This document shows positions 42,601 through 51,497 of a stretch of DNA of 64,000 nt, piece by piece. The notes beneath the pieces were generated by a model, which saw only the letters and a program-made list of their open reading frames with translations, did no database searches and was not told the origin of the DNA. The stretch is from Marinobacter caseinilyticus. Lineage in GTDB: Bacteria; Pseudomonadota; Gammaproteobacteria; Pseudomonadales; Oleiphilaceae. Each line of letters starts with the position of its first letter. Position 1 is the first letter of the stretch. The stretch spans positions 30,953-94,952 of the forward strand of contig NZ_WUQJ01000023.1 in assembly GCF_011074955.1 (NCBI RefSeq), written 5' to 3'. Position numbers and translations under genes: made by a program.

Positions 42601-45135
42601 CATGGCGGCGGGGGTCCACTCAAGGAGTCGCCGGTGACTGATATGGCTGCGATAGAGCGAGCGACCAATGGCATCGGAGACCATCCGTGACTCGAGGGGC
42701 AGGAAGGCCACTGCCAGCAACCAGCGCTTGATGTCCGCCACCAGATTCCGCCACGTTGAGGCCGTGCGCCGGCGGCGCAGTGTCGAGTGCGCCAGGCCCA
42801 CCACACTGGTCAGGGTCGGAACCAGCAACGTCAGCAGGGCCAATATAGTCCAGTGCAATGCGGAACCCGGCAGGGAAAACCAACCCAAAACCAGCAGCAG
42901 CAGCAACCATGGGCTCTGCAGGCTGCGCAGCAGATTATGGATGAGCTGCCAACGGTGCACGGCATCAAGGCGGTTCGCGCGCCGTGAACCGGTCTCGGTC
43001 GGAACCCGCGATCCGAGCCACGGCAGCAGTTGCCAGTCGCCACGCACCCAGCGGTGTAACCGGCGCAGGTAAGTCAGGTAGTCCGGTGGGTAATCCTCGT
43101 ACAGCACCACATCGCTGGCCAGTGCCGTGCGACCGTGGATGCCCTCGAACAGATCGTGACTGAGCACCGCGCCTTCGGGCACGGCATCGCGCAGGCTCCC
43201 TTCAAAGGCGGCGACGTGATAGATCCCCTTGCCGGTAAAGATGCCTTCGCCAAAAACGTCCTGATAGGCATCCGACACCGCCAGGGTGTATAGATCCAGC
43301 CCGCGGTCACCGGAAAAAATACGGGTGAATGTATTGCGTGTGGCGGTCAACGGATTAATCTCAACGCGCGGCTGCAGGATGCTGTAGCCGGCGGCGATGA
43401 CGCCGGTCGTAGGGTCCCACACCGGCTGATTCAGAGGGTGGGCGAAGGTGCCAACCAAGCGCCGGGCGGCGTTCACGGGCAGTTGCGTGTCGGCGTCCAG
43501 GGTGATGACGTAGCGGACCTGACGCAGCAAAGCCCGGTTACCGGCCCCATCGCTGAACGTCCCCAGGTCGCCATTGAGAATGAAGTTATTGAACTCCTTT
43601 AATTTTCCGCGCTTGCGCTCCCACTCTATCCACAGGCCTTCGTGCGGAGCCCAGGTGCGCTGCCGGTGCATCCAGAAGAACGGCGACTCACTGCCGCCAT
43701 AATGCGCGTTCAGACTGTTCACGCCCGCCCTGAGTTGATTCAGCAGGGCTTCGTCCTCGGCCGTTATTTTATGTGTTGCATCAAAGAGCCCCGTCAGGAG
43801 CCCAAAATGCAAACACGGGTCGGTGTTGGCCAGATAGTGACGTTCCAGTTGGCCGAGCGCACGACTCACATCCTGCGGACCGGCCACCAGGATCGCCATG
43901 CAAACCGCCGTGCGGTGTTCCAGATCGATACCAGGGGCAAAGTCCAGCTTGGGCAGCACCCTCGGTGCCATCGTCAGCGTGATCAACCAGTTGACCAGCA
44001 CTGACGCGATGACCAGGCCCGGCACAGACACAATGACCGCCACCAGCACAGCTTGCCACACCGACCCGAAAATCATGGCGTAGACACTCGGGAACAAAAC
44101 CAACAACACCGCAGTGGCGCCAAGCAGGCCCAGGTAAAGACCCTGACGATGGCGCCATAGCGAAGCGTTGAGCGCGGCCCGCGGTGAACGATAGCCCAGC
44201 GTCTCATGCAGGTGTTTCTGGCCCGGACCGATCAGGTAATAGCCCACATGACATCGAACAGCCTCGTAATGCGCTGCCGTGTCTTCCTCTACCTGGACAA
44301 CGGCCAGCTCAATCGCGGCCCTGGCCACCGCCAACTCATCACAACCGGTTTTGCGGGCCAACTTCTCCACCGCATTGCGGTAACGGTCCCGCGTCTCAAA
44401 ATCCATGCGTCTGTATGCGCCTGCGGGATCGTCGCGGAGGGTATTCTCCACCTGTGAGGTGCGCTCAAAGAATCCCTGCCAGTCCGTGCGCTCAAGCCGA
44501 TGCAGACTCCAGACCCCATTGACCACCACATCCGTCGCTTCGGCGTCGGTCATCGCGTGCGAAGGCGTCTCAGTGTTCAGTTGCTTCACTCGCCACTGCA
44601 CCGTCTGCAGGATCAGACGCAAAGCCTGGAAACGCAGCAGTAATGGCAATGCCCAGAGTTCCGCCGTGTTGAACGGCGCCGGTTGGCGGTGTTCCAGCAC
44701 CAGTGCTTCCAGAAAACTGTGGTCAAACCGCTGGCCACACTGTTCCAGAGCCATCCGCGCCAGCTCCAGGGCGCGCGGTTGACCACAAGCAGGCCCCTGG
44801 GTCAGGACCGGAAGGTGTTTGAGGAAATTAACCGACAAGTCGCGCCGCAGGCTGTGCAGAACCCGACGAATCAGATACTCATTGTCGGTGTACCAATCGA
44901 CCCAGGGCCCCGCCGCGTGCGGATCGCGCTGCAATGCGTAAAGCCTTTTGTGGATGCGTCTCAGGTCGCGGGCATACTGAGTCAAGGCTTCACTGATAGG
45001 CCCGAAACTACTGCGACTGCCGGGTGCCACAGTATCCAGAACCGACGGTTGTGCGGCACTCCCCGACCGCCAGGCCGCGCTATCGAGCTCGCCTTCGGCC
45101 TGCCATTCTGCTCTCGGCGTCTGCGTCACGGTCAA
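36622..45135 (-). CDS. ndvB: Cyclic beta-1,2-glucan synthase (NdvB type, GT84 plus GH94)
   Basis: 2837 residues, one of the largest single proteins of the window and within the range for NdvB (2800-2900). Order: N-terminal region, membrane helices near 340-390, glycosyltransferase GT84 with DADTQLP (Asp547, Asp549) and the RWVRGDWQLLPW motif, further membrane helices near 735-800 and 860-920, a glycoamylase-like domain, then GH94 modules. The last GH94 module carries GGGDWNDGMNRVG (Asp2521, Asp2524). Makes and cyclises beta-1,2-glucan, typically periplasmic osmoprotection and surface functions. The start overlaps the stop of the usp gene by four bases (ATGA), so the two are translated together. 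GC-rich, no sign of frameshift over 8.5 kb. A salt-adaptation role is an inference. Confidence 0.93.
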   Translation of the reverse strand: MTVTQTPRAEWQAEGELDSAAWRSGSAAQPSVLDTVAPGSRSSFGPISEALTQYARDLRRIHKRLYALQRDPHAAGPWVDWYTDNEYLIRRVLHSLRRDLSVNFLKHLPVLTQGPACGQPRALELARMALEQCGQRFDHSFLEALVLEHRQPAPFNTAELWALPLLLRFQALRLILQTVQWRVKQLNTETPSHAMTDAEATDVVVNGVWSLHRLERTDWQGFFERTSQVENTLRDDPAGAYRRMDFETRDRYRNAVEKLARKTGCDELAVARAAIELAVVQVEEDTAAHYEAVRCHVGYYLIGPGQKHLHETLGYRSPRAALNASLWRHRQGLYLGLLGATAVLLVLFPSVYAMIFGSVWQAVLVAVIVSVPGLVIASVLVNWLITLTMAPRVLPKLDFAPGIDLEHRTAVCMAILVAGPQDVSRALGQLERHYLANTDPCLHFGLLTGLFDATHKITAEDEALLNQLRAGVNSLNAHYGGSESPFFWMHRQRTWAPHEGLWIEWERKRGKLKEFNNFILNGDLGTFSDGAGNRALLRQVRYVITLDADTQLPVNAARRLVGTFAHPLNQPVWDPTTGVIAAGYSILQPRVEINPLTATRNTFTRIFSGDRGLDLYTLAVSDAYQDVFGEGIFTGKGIYHVAAFEGSLRDAVPEGAVLSHDLFEGIHGRTALASDVVLYEDYPPDYLTYLRRLHRWVRGDWQLLPWLGSRVPTETGSRRANRLDAVHRWQLIHNLLRSLQSPWLLLLLVLGWFSLPGSALHWTILALLTLLVPTLTSVVGLAHSTLRRRRTASTWRNLVADIKRWLLAVAFLPLESRMVSDAIGRSLYRSHISHRRLLEWTPAAMDAGRNNNSSARHYWRSLWFGPGLAALVGSLLWVDASESFWFAAPVLALWLVSPHVAYRLRREYRPVVEVMRPEDRTHLRRLARRTWFFFESFVGPEDHWLPPDHYQENPKGLVAHRTSPTNIGLLLLANCTAYDLGYIDAEELLIRTRNTLHTLEKMPQFRGHILNWVDTHHLTPLSPAYVSTVDSGNLLGCLIALKQLLIHLRDEPVWKGDRFEGVLDAVGVLEDALGDDPSTSSRRLLAGELEELRRQVVAGRDQPGTWPRLLDAVAHRIDVSLDPAIQRVLRETEALPPEILADMRLWLERIHHHMRRLKEYRDRFLPWWHLIQRLPSPDPSELPDKRAGAWSALLSELTRSATFSELGTIEHRLQHLIGQLQPALDTPETELSQWLKQLSVQLSSASKASLQVLAWAEEGRALSDKLFANTDMSFLYNPVRHVFSIGYNVDLGKLDDNGYDLLASEARLASFLAIARGEVPARHWVCLGRPMTRDDGNALLLSWSGTMFEYLMPQLLMAEPPGSLLGRSARAAIDIQINFARSHDIPWGISESGYYLLDSAQNYAYHAFGVPQLALRVEKTFLELVVTPYATFLGLWWRPQAAMDNLKRLEGMGMLGHYGLYEALDCTKRRMEVGKTQAIVRSYMAHHQGMSLVSAGNVLVGAQAVARFSREPLVRATELLLLERVDPEAEVEFPASVLPEPGKSTGEEVPTIVPWGVPVDTVTPRGHWFSNGRMNVLATNTGGGFSSWKGFALTRWQPDRTVDTWGSWLYLQDIDTGQNWSLTRRPSRQPGLKEQVRFSGHGVDYRRQYQDLIQRLEVTVSPWEDVELRRVTLTNHGDRPRRLRLTTYAEVVLAELRADAQHPAFSKLFVHSEYLADRSLLLFERRARESVSEAPVMAELIMGAGGVLAPEALETDRAAFLGRLASYRHPKALDEEVAVSGALGYSLDTIAALQTTVTIAAGATVQVAFLRFAGTSREEVLDAAGHYTSWPRVQRVFEEARLEAGRELARANIDSPALRTIARLTSAVLYPHSRLRAPVQDLTANRLRQEHLWGVGVSGDYPIVLMTFGLDAGPEPLRMLLRAHAYWRKRHLPVDVVILNVGDYGYEGATRDTLRRLLIEQGAEPWIGGRGGIFPLKADTLDEKDVVLLKAAAAVVLDGAAPSLMADLSRMDITVAPLPRLRVWRPRKRAQDVPLARPQNLRYDNGYGGFTDDGKEYILEVTSQRPTPAPWINVIANPVFGFTVSEAGAGFSWFRNSAENRLTPWRNDPVLDEPGECLYLRDEETGALWGPTPKPVPHRSTYLVHHGAGYSRFEHRQYGIDSDILCFTPPDDAVKITRVHLKNRSSRPRRLTMTYYAEWVLGTRREVTQLFLKPFYLPEQHAVLVSNPYNPEGPDQVAFLATSREVHGYTTDRSEFIGCNGGLDAPAALARVGLASCVEPGRDTCGVLQVHVDLPAEGEETFTWLLGVGAVQAEALELIERFRATAAVDRAWDRNQRHWEHLLGRLSLECPDPGIGFLFNRWLLYQTVTSRLYGRTGLYQSSGAFGFRDQLQDTTALLQVTPAMCRERILDAAARQFAEGDVLHWWHPPRARGVRTRISDDLVWLPYVLCEYLTVTGGDDDLLDTQIPYLAGEPLHHHESERYAEYVPSGEVGSLYDHCLRAIQHAYRLGEHGLPLIGGGDWNDGMNRVGADGRGESVWLGWFLVLTMRRFADVCDRRADSGTAGALRSWAATLASEINARAWDGAWFRRAYYDNGVPMGAAGDMACEIDSIAQSWAVLSGAAEGTRGAQAMDAVWQRLFKVPPGQVLLFTPPFVGSHPDPGYIAAYPPGVRENGGQYTHAACWVGLAFAALGDAGRAAAVMNAINPIRHGDSGPAVAEYRTEPYAVAADIYGAAPHIGRGGWTWYTGSAGWMYRLILEGVLGIKRHGEMLEVNPCLPPEWPGCSLLYRYGDRDSVCRITITRMSAEMPPPEGTCAPCCIALEDDGGEQEVTVCVRP

Positions 45136-46097
45136 TGCCCCCAGACTTCGCTGGCATCTTCGTCAGCGCGAGTGGGCTTGATCTCGTTCGGTTCCAGATC
45201 CTGAATCACCAGGAGCGGAGTTTCACCGTAAATGAGGGCATTCAGCGGCAAGGCCCCCAACGGCCAGTGGTTGATGCCGGAATGCCCGTGCGCGGCCATC
45301 ACCACCAGGTCCACCTGACCTTTACGGGTCAGGTTCCAGACCGCCATGATCGGTGACTGCCCAGACACCACCTGGCCCTCAACCCGCAGCCCCTCCTGTG
45401 CCCAGCGTTCACGAATACGATTCTGATAGCGTTCGAGCGTTACACGCTGCTGCTGCTCCAACTCCTCCAAAAACATGCGACGCTCGTCTTGTGGCAGCAG
45501 TCCGTAACGCTCGGAGAGCGATTCCACAACCGACACCAGCAGCACATCGCTGCCATCCGCCCGTGCCAGCGCCTCCACGGGCGTCAGTACGCATTCCGCG
45601 CGCTTGCTACCATCCAAAGGCACCAGTAAACGGGTGTATTGCTGCTCTTCAAGCAACCCACACTGTTCACTGAATGCTCGCACGAGCAAAAAGGATACAT
45701 GCGCGTGAAGAACCGATTTGTGCACCACGCTCCCCAGCATATAATGGCTGTGGCCACCAATACCGTGACTGGTCATGACCAATAGCGTCGGGCCGTCACG
45801 GCGAACGAAATCGATGATCTGGTCCACGGGCTCGCCTTCCAGGGTCATGACCCTGGGCTTGAGCCCCAGCCCCCCGAGTCGGGACGCTACGGTATCGAGA
45901 TAGGCGCTTGATTCCGCCCGCAGTGCTTCCCAGGTGATCGGATCTGGTGGGTAACCGTTGCCGGAGGACTCCTCACTGTTGATAACGCGAACCAGCACCA
46001 ACTGGGCATTAAACGCTTTCGACAGACTGATGGCATGAGGCAGGCCCCACTCCGCAAGACAGGACCCATCCAATGGAATAACAATACGCTCGAACAT
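45132..46097 (-). CDS. Tandem universal stress protein
   Basis: 321 residues, two Usp domains. Domain 1 starts FERIVIPLDGSCLAEWGLPHA and has VMTSHGIGGHSHYMLGSV, domain 2 has LLVPLDGSKRAECVL and VVMAAHGHSGINHWPLGALPL, both with the ATP-binding G-x2-G-x9-G(S/T) pattern more or less kept. Tandem Usp proteins bind ATP and protect under starvation, low oxygen or redox stress. Strong ribosome site AAGGAGG. It lies 269 bases after the end of the hydrogenase operon and overlaps the glucan synthase start. The shared strand suggests, but does not prove, that it answers the same low-oxygen condition. Confidence 0.9.
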   Translation of the reverse strand: MFERIVIPLDGSCLAEWGLPHAISLSKAFNAQLVLVRVINSEESSGNGYPPDPITWEALRAESSAYLDTVASRLGGLGLKPRVMTLEGEPVDQIIDFVRRDGPTLLVMTSHGIGGHSHYMLGSVVHKSVLHAHVSFLLVRAFSEQCGLLEEQQYTRLLVPLDGSKRAECVLTPVEALARADGSDVLLVSVVESLSERYGLLPQDERRMFLEELEQQQRVTLERYQNRIRERWAQEGLRVEGQVVSGQSPIMAVWNLTRKGQVDLVVMAAHGHSGINHWPLGALPLNALIYGETPLLVIQDLEPNEIKPTRADEDASEVWGH

Positions 46098-46366
46098 AAA
46101 CTCGCCTCCTTTGCGATGCGGAAGGCCCCGCAGGCTGGCGCCAATCCATTACCTCGCTGACCATGAGCTGGCAACCGACGCCCGCCCATAACAAATACGC
46201 GCGGCCTACTACCGTTATATCCAATTACTTCTGGCGGCTTTATCAGCCAAACTCCTATTTCCATGTGAATGACAAAATCAACGGCGAAAGCTCAAGCCGC
46301 GACCATTCACAGCAGCTCACTCGAGTTAGCGGCGGTGCCTACCTGCGGTCAGTCATCCGGCGTGCG
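46098..46366. other. Gap between hydrogenase operon and usp
   Basis: 269 bases with no gene. It must carry the promoter of the usp-ndvB pair if they are not read from the hydrogenase operon. No TTGAT-N4-ATCAA-like site and no rho-independent terminator were seen. Confidence 0.5.
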
Positions 46367-46918
46367 CTAACGGGGCCGGTCGCAAGCACTTGGCCGGGAC
46401 TCGGCGGTGACAGCCGTTGAGCCGTGCCGCGCCAACCCGGCCCGCGCCTGCAGCCTCGTAGCGACAGCGCTGAGCAGCGCTTCGGCCACCGATCCGACCG
46501 TCGCTGCGACCGCGGGCGACAGTCCGGTACCGACTTCGAACGAGGCCGCTTCAATGGCACAGACCCGGCAGTCCGGCGGCAGCAAACCCAGAGACCGAGC
46601 CAGTTCGATGCCGTCCGCCAGCCCCAGTGCGTGGGAGGAGGCCGCTCCCGACAGCGGAGGCAAGGGGGTTTCCGTGACATCAAAAAAACAATGGCTGCCA
46701 GGTGTCGCGCCGGTTCGGGCGGCATCGACCAGTAACACCGAGTCGGCCCCCGCCATGCAATCCAGTAACCGGCCGATGTCGCCATCGTTCGTCAACACAG
46801 TGAACTCTCTGCTCCGCTGTTTGCGCAGTGTCGCGGCCACGACCAGGCCCACCGCATCGTCGCCCCGGTCGGCATTGCCAACCCCGATGATCCGGACCGG
46901 ACCGGGCCTGTTACTCAT
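46367..46918 (-). CDS. Hydrogenase maturation protease (HyaD/HoxM family)
   Basis: 183 residues. [18 protein letters not shown] at the start carries the nickel-sensing Glu/Asp (usual GNxLxxDDGxG, here [11 protein letters not shown]), then [10 protein letters not shown] with the second conserved Asp, and [14 protein letters not shown] with the conserved His. It removes the C-terminal peptide of the large subunit after nickel insertion. The substrate is the adjacent large subunit, which it overlaps by eight bases. The C-terminal ~20 residues ([19 protein letters not shown]) are an uncertain extension. Confidence 0.9.
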   Translation of the reverse strand: MSNRPGPVRIIGVGNADRGDDAVGLVVAATLRKQRSREFTVLTNDGDIGRLLDCMAGADSVLLVDAARTGATPGSHCFFDVTETPLPPLSGAASSHALGLADGIELARSLGLLPPDCRVCAIEAASFEVGTGLSPAVAATVGSVAEALLSAVATRLQARAGLARHGSTAVTAESRPSACDRPR

Positions 46919-48200
46919 GGCGCACCTCCAGGTTCAGGAAGTGCGTGGCACAGGAAATACAAGGGTCGTAATTGCGCACGGTTTGCTCGCACCGCGCGCG
47001 CAGGGCCGTGTCGGGCAGATCCAGCCAGTCATTGGCCAACACTTTAAGATCCGCCTCGATACTGGGTTGGTTCTGGGCCGTGGGGGGCACGATCTGGACG
47101 TCCTGAATAATGCCCTGGTCATCCAGTCTGTAACGGTGGAACAGCAACCCCCGGGGGGCCTCGGTACAGGCGCAGCCCTCTCCGGCGATCGGTTCTATCG
47201 TCTGCGCGGGCGCTGCCGGTTCCTGGTAATTTGCGATCAGACGCAGGGCTTCGTCGCAGGCGTGAAGCACCTCCACACTGCGCACAATGATGCTGTGGAA
47301 CGGGTTGTGGCAGGTGGTGCCCAGCCCCGCCTCGGCGGCGGCTTCCCGGGCCAGCGGTGCCAGGCGGTCGTGGTTGAGGCTGTAGCGGGCCAAGGGCCCC
47401 ACCAGATAGGCTTCCTGCGACCGCAAGTGTGAATGCAAAGCGGTCGAGTGGCGGACCTGGGACTCGACAAAATGGTGGTTATAATCCCCGGCGGCAATGT
47501 CCAGCCCGCGGTTGGACACGATGCGCCCTTCATTCATGGGGTATTCGTCGGGGTGGCGCAGGGCCACAAACTGGTAGCCCCGGTCACACTCGGGAAAGTC
47601 GAAACCGGCGACCCAACGGACCGTGTCCAGTGCATCCTCGCGTGCCCGCTTCAGGGTTTCGGCCAGCGGCGCCAGTTCGCGGCGCCTGGGCGCGCGATAG
47701 AATCCACCAACGCGCACGTTAATGGGATGAACCTCTCGCCCGCCCAACTGGGCCATCACGGTATTGCCGGCTTTCTTCAGTGCCAGCCCCCGGCGCAGCA
47801 GAGCCGGGTGGTCGCGGCCCATGTCCACCGCACCGGCATAGCCCAGAAAGTCCGGGGCGTGCAGCAGGTAAATGTGCAGGGCATGACTCTCAATCCATTC
47901 GCCACAATAGAGCAGCCGCCGCAAGTCTCGCAGTGGCCTGTCGAGCTGCAGGCCGAAGGCAGCCTCAATCGCATGTACAGCGCTCATCTGGTAGGCCACC
48001 GGACAAATGCCGCAAATGCGTGCGGTAATATCCGGCGCCTCGGTATACGATCGCCCCCGCAGCAGCGCCTCGAAGAAGCGCGGAGGCTCAAAAATACGCA
48101 GCTCCGCATTCCGCACCGCGCCATCCTTGATGGTCAAACGCAAAGCGCCCTCGCCTTCCACCCTGGCCAGGTAATTCACACTGATCGTCCTACGACTCAT
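46911..48200 (-). CDS. hydA: [NiFe] hydrogenase large subunit (group 3b, HydA-like)
   Basis: 429 residues from the Met of [18 protein letters not shown]. An upstream in-frame Met would add 13 residues overlapping the small-subunit gene and lacks family support. Nickel ligands: [11 protein letters not shown] near the N-terminus and [10 protein letters not shown] at the C-terminus. The tail after the final His (FLNLEVRHE) is the peptide that the protease would remove. RVEGEGAL and [11 protein letters not shown] are typical of 3b/sulfhydrogenase alpha subunits. It oxidises H2 or reduces protons or elemental sulfur with NADP(H), in the cytoplasm. Confidence 0.92.
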   Translation of the reverse strand: MSRRTISVNYLARVEGEGALRLTIKDGAVRNAELRIFEPPRFFEALLRGRSYTEAPDITARICGICPVAYQMSAVHAIEAAFGLQLDRPLRDLRRLLYCGEWIESHALHIYLLHAPDFLGYAGAVDMGRDHPALLRRGLALKKAGNTVMAQLGGREVHPINVRVGGFYRAPRRRELAPLAETLKRAREDALDTVRWVAGFDFPECDRGYQFVALRHPDEYPMNEGRIVSNRGLDIAAGDYNHHFVESQVRHSTALHSHLRSQEAYLVGPLARYSLNHDRLAPLAREAAAEAGLGTTCHNPFHSIIVRSVEVLHACDEALRLIANYQEPAAPAQTIEPIAGEGCACTEAPRGLLFHRYRLDDQGIIQDVQIVPPTAQNQPSIEADLKVLANDWLDLPDTALRARCEQTVRNYDPCISCATHFLNLEVRHE

Positions 48201-48972
48201 GGCGCTGGCTCTCCTCTTGGAAGGGCGCGGCCCCGGCATTGAAACTCCGGTAGAACCGCAGCCGCTCGGGGCGGGTCATGCCCAGCGTCGCCAACTGTCC
48301 GCTCAGCGCCGGCAGGTTAGTGTTCTCCTTGGGCCCGTAGCAGCCATAGCAACCCCGGTTATACCCGGGGCACAGGGCCCCGCAGCCGGCATGGGTGACC
48401 GGCCCAAGACACGGCGTGCCGTGGGCCACCATGACGCACACGGTGCCCCGCAGCTTGCACTCAATACAGACGCTGTGCGCCGGGGTAACCGGCCGGCGCC
48501 CACACAGGAAAGCCGAAATGACTTCCACCAGCTGCACCTTATTGATGGGACACCCGCGCAGCTCAAAGTCCACCGGTACATGATCGGCAATGGCGGTCGA
48601 CGTCGCCAGCGTGGCGATGTACTCGGGGCTGGCATAAACGACGTTCACGAAGGCATCAATATCGGCGAAATTACGGAGTGCCTGAATGCCTCCGGCGGTG
48701 GCACACGCGCCGATGGTCACCAGGGTGCGCGACCGCTGGCGGACCCTCTGGATGCGTTTCGCATCACCGGCGGTGGTGATGGAACCCTCCACCAGGGACA
48801 CATCGTAGGTGCCGCGAATAGGTCCCCGCATGGCTTCGGGGAAATAGGCAATGTCCACCGCTCCGGCAATGTCCAGCAGTTCGTCCTCACAGTCCAGGAA
48901 GCTGAGCTGGCAACCGTCGCACGAGGCAAATTTCCATACCGCCAGGCGGGGCTTGCGACCGGGGCGGTTCAT
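48190..48972 (-). CDS. hydD: [NiFe] hydrogenase small subunit (HydD-like)
   Basis: 260 residues from the Met of [20 protein letters not shown], chosen because an upstream extension of 38 residues would overlap the diaphorase gene and is Cys-rich but unrelated to the family. Proximal cluster Cys: [26 protein letters not shown] and the C-terminal clusters [17 protein letters not shown] and CYGCYGPKE. Transfers electrons from the large subunit to the diaphorase pair HydB/HydG. No signal peptide, so cytoplasmic, unlike group 1. The start lies one base before the end of the diaphorase gene and its end overlaps hydA by 11 bases. Confidence 0.92.
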   Translation of the reverse strand: MNRPGRKPRLAVWKFASCDGCQLSFLDCEDELLDIAGAVDIAYFPEAMRGPIRGTYDVSLVEGSITTAGDAKRIQRVRQRSRTLVTIGACATAGGIQALRNFADIDAFVNVVYASPEYIATLATSTAIADHVPVDFELRGCPINKVQLVEVISAFLCGRRPVTPAHSVCIECKLRGTVCVMVAHGTPCLGPVTHAGCGALCPGYNRGCYGCYGPKENTNLPALSGQLATLGMTRPERLRFYRSFNAGAAPFQEESQRHES

Positions 48973-48973
48973 C

Positions 48974-49804
48974 TTAAAGCTCCTGCAGGCTGAGCAGCCC
49001 GCGCAAACGAGGATACGGCAGCACTGGCCCATCCTTGCACACAAATACGCCACCAAACTGGCAATGGCCGCAATGCCCGAGCGCACACTTCATGTTGCGC
49101 TCCATGGACAGGTAGATGCCCGCTGGCGCCAACCCGGCATCCAACAGCGCACTGGCGGTCAGGCGCATCATGACTTCCGGACCACACAAGAACGCCACGG
49201 TGTTGCTGGCATCGAAGCCGAGGGTCGGCACCAGCGCCGGCACCACTCCGACCTGCCCAGGCCACTCGCTGCCCGCGTGATCGACGGTAACCCGCACCTC
49301 CAGGTCCTGTCGCCGCCGCCAGCCGTCCAGCTCGTCGCGGAACAGGATGTCGCTCGGGCTGCGGGTGCCGTACAGCAGCGTGATTCGACCGTACCGTTGC
49401 CGGTAACGCAACACGTGGTAGAGCACTGGCCGCAGGGGCGCCAGTCCTAAGCCTCCGGCAATCAGCGCCAGGTCTGCCCCTTCCGCTGCCGCCAGCGGCC
49501 AGCCAGTACCGTAAGGACCACGTTTGCCAAGACTGGCGGCTATGGGCAATTCCGTCAGTGCCCGGGAGACCGGTCCCACGGCTCGCACAGTGAAGCAATG
49601 CCGATCCCGCCCCGCCGGGTCGCCGCTGAAGCTGACCGGGATCTCTCCCACGCCAAATACGTACAGCATATTGAACTGACCCGGTGTGAAGGCAGCCAGC
49701 TCATCCGGGCCCGTCTCGACGTCCAGTGTCCAGGTGGTCGCCAGTTCCTGTCGGCGCTGCATCACCTTGACCGGCATCGGCATCATGAAGTCGGGCGGCG
49801 GCAT
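48974..49804 (-). CDS. hydG: Hydrogenase FAD/NAD(P)-binding subunit (HydG-like)
   Basis: 276 residues from the Met of [13 protein letters not shown]; upstream Met codons would overlap the cyclic-nucleotide-binding protein gene. Ferredoxin reductase-like: FAD motif [14 protein letters not shown](P) motif [25 protein letters not shown], and a C-terminal [2Fe-2S] group [19 protein letters not shown]. Gamma subunit of sulfhydrogenase, linking the hydrogenase to NADP(H). Confidence 0.92.
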   Translation of the reverse strand: MPPPDFMMPMPVKVMQRRQELATTWTLDVETGPDELAAFTPGQFNMLYVFGVGEIPVSFSGDPAGRDRHCFTVRAVGPVSRALTELPIAASLGKRGPYGTGWPLAAAEGADLALIAGGLGLAPLRPVLYHVLRYRQRYGRITLLYGTRSPSDILFRDELDGWRRRQDLEVRVTVDHAGSEWPGQVGVVPALVPTLGFDASNTVAFLCGPEVMMRLTASALLDAGLAPAGIYLSMERNMKCALGHCGHCQFGGVFVCKDGPVLPYPRLRGLLSLQEL

Positions 49805-49806
49805 GG

Positions 49807-50271
49807 TTACTGGTCCCTGTCGCCGTAGACATCGAGAATCTGCAGCCGCGTGGCCTGCAAGCGGGAAATCAGTATGGGCAACAGCCGCTGCAGAACCTCG
49901 TAGCCCAGGGCCGGGTCGGCGTCGCATTTCTGACGCAGGCAGCGGGCATCCACGGCGATGGCGCGGGTCAGCTCGATGGCGCGTGCATCGTAAGCCCAAT
50001 GGTAGGGAGGCACCGCCCATGACACTCCGACCAGGTCACCGTCCTGCAAGGTCTGGAAGCTCAACGACCATTTTCCGGGCACTGCGATTTCCAGGGCCAC
50101 CCGGCCATGGCGGATAAGGTAGAGCTGGTCGGCGTCGCCGCCTTCGTGAAACAGGTACTCCCCCGGTTCGAACCGCACGTTACGGGCACAACCACATACC
50201 AACTGGCAAAAACTCGGATCCAGCCCCTGAAAAAACGGGTGCTCGCCCACCAGTTGGGCAATGTCTTTCAC
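49807..50271 (-). CDS. Cyclic-nucleotide-binding-like domain protein without DNA-binding domain
   Basis: 154 residues, a single CRP-type beta-roll: HPFFQGLDPSFCQLVCGCARNVRFEPGEYLFHEG in part (HPFFQGLDPSFCQL), DADQLYLIRHGRVALEI, LQDGDLVGVSWAVPPYHW. No helix-turn-helix follows, so it is not a transcription factor. Lies between the beta and gamma subunit genes with four-base and two-base contacts. Cys at 22, 26 and 28 (CQLVCGC) could bind a metal, but this is speculation. A regulatory or redox partner of the hydrogenase is likely from position. Many group 3b operons have such a gene. Confidence 0.88.
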   Translation of the reverse strand: MKDIAQLVGEHPFFQGLDPSFCQLVCGCARNVRFEPGEYLFHEGGDADQLYLIRHGRVALEIAVPGKWSLSFQTLQDGDLVGVSWAVPPYHWAYDARAIELTRAIAVDARCLRQKCDADPALGYEVLQRLLPILISRLQATRLQILDVYGDRDQ

Positions 50272-51410
50272 CTCGCCTCTCCCTTGCCCTTTGGTGAGGT
50301 GTCGTGAATCGCGCGCACTTCCTCGGTGAGGTCAATCCCCACCGGACACCAGGTAATACACCGGCCGCAACCGACACACCCGGAGCTGCCGAATTGTTCC
50401 ACCCAGGTGGCCAGTTTGTGGGTCATCCACTGCCGGTAGCGCGACCGTGTCGATTGGCGGACACTGCCGCCATGAAGGTATGAAAAATCCGCCGTAAAAC
50501 AGGAATCCCAGCGGCGATGACGCTCTGCCGTGGTGCCCGCCAGATCCGAGCTGTCCTCAACGGTGCTGCAGAAGCAGGTGGGGCAAACCATCGTACAATT
50601 CGCACAGCTCAAGCAGCGCTGCGCCACATCGTCCCAACGGGGATGGGTTAAATTGTCCAGCAGCAACGCCGGAATATCCGTATCGGGCATGGTGCGCCCC
50701 ATGCTACGGCGGGTGTTCTCCACCACGGCCCACGCCGCCTGTAGATCCGCCCGGGTGGTGTTGCGCCGGGGCAGCTCGGCCATGACTTCGAGACCTGCCG
50801 GCGAGCCAGACTCAACCAGAAAGCGGTGGGGCCCTTCGTTCAGGAGTTCGGTCAGTGCCAGATCAAACCCTGTTTTGACCTCGGGACCGCACGCCATGGA
50901 TGCGCAAAAACAGGTCCCGCCCGCCTCGCTGCAATTCAGCGCGACGATAAAAGTGCCCTCCCGGCGCGCCTGATAGTCGGGGTCGGAATAGGCGTCGCCC
51001 ATGAACACCCGATCCTGAATGGCGATGGCGTTCAGTTCACAGGCCCGCACGCCCAAAAAAGCGAAGCGGGGCGGATCCGGCCTTTCATCTTTGAAGTAAA
51101 GCCGGTCACCGTCCTTGTTTGCCTGCCAGAGGCTCTGATGCGGGGGGTACAAAAAGCGCTTCCAGGAATGCGGGCCGACCGCATAACCAAAGTAAGCGCC
51201 ATCAGCCCGGGGACGCAATCGATAGTGCCCGCCGTCCTGCTCGTCGCTCCAGCCCTGCGGCAACTGGTCAATATCGGTCAGTGTGTCGTAGACAATGGCC
51301 TGATCACGAATTTGAGGTCCCACCACCTGATAGCTTCGGTTGAGCAGTGCTTCAATCAGGCACTGCAGGCCCTCGGATGTGATAACTGCGGTATCGTTGT
51401 AGTCGTCCAT
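50268..51410 (-). CDS. hydB: Hydrogenase iron-sulfur subunit (HydB-like)
   Basis: 380 residues. Sulfhydrogenase beta subunit family: [35 protein letters not shown] and two C-terminal [4Fe-4S] groups [17 protein letters not shown] and [16 protein letters not shown]. It is the diaphorase-side iron-sulfur subunit that pairs with HydG. First gene of the operon, start preceded by AGGCGG. Its stop overlaps the next start (ATGA). The FNR-like promoter lies 46-87 bases upstream. Confidence 0.92.
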   Translation of the reverse strand: MDDYNDTAVITSEGLQCLIEALLNRSYQVVGPQIRDQAIVYDTLTDIDQLPQGWSDEQDGGHYRLRPRADGAYFGYAVGPHSWKRFLYPPHQSLWQANKDGDRLYFKDERPDPPRFAFLGVRACELNAIAIQDRVFMGDAYSDPDYQARREGTFIVALNCSEAGGTCFCASMACGPEVKTGFDLALTELLNEGPHRFLVESGSPAGLEVMAELPRRNTTRADLQAAWAVVENTRRSMGRTMPDTDIPALLLDNLTHPRWDDVAQRCLSCANCTMVCPTCFCSTVEDSSDLAGTTAERHRRWDSCFTADFSYLHGGSVRQSTRSRYRQWMTHKLATWVEQFGSSGCVGCGRCITWCPVGIDLTEEVRAIHDTSPKGKGEAR

Positions 51411-51455
51411 GTCCGCCTGGCCCGCCGATCAAACCCAGAAACAGCCCACTTTTGG

Positions 51456-51497
51456 ATTATGCCTCTGCACGCCTGGGGAGGCGTTGACCCTGGTCAA
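51456..51497 (-). promoter_or_regulatory. FNR/ANR class II promoter of the hydrogenase operon
   Basis: The perfect palindrome TTGACCCTGGTCAA at 51484-51497 fits TTGA(T/C)-N4-(A/G)TCAA, the site of FNR, ANR and FixK. On the minus strand CATAAT lies at 51461-51456. If this is the -10, transcription starts near 51449. The centre of the palindrome is then at exactly -41.5, the standard class II position, leaving a leader of about 38 bases before the hydB start codon. Confidence 0.85.
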
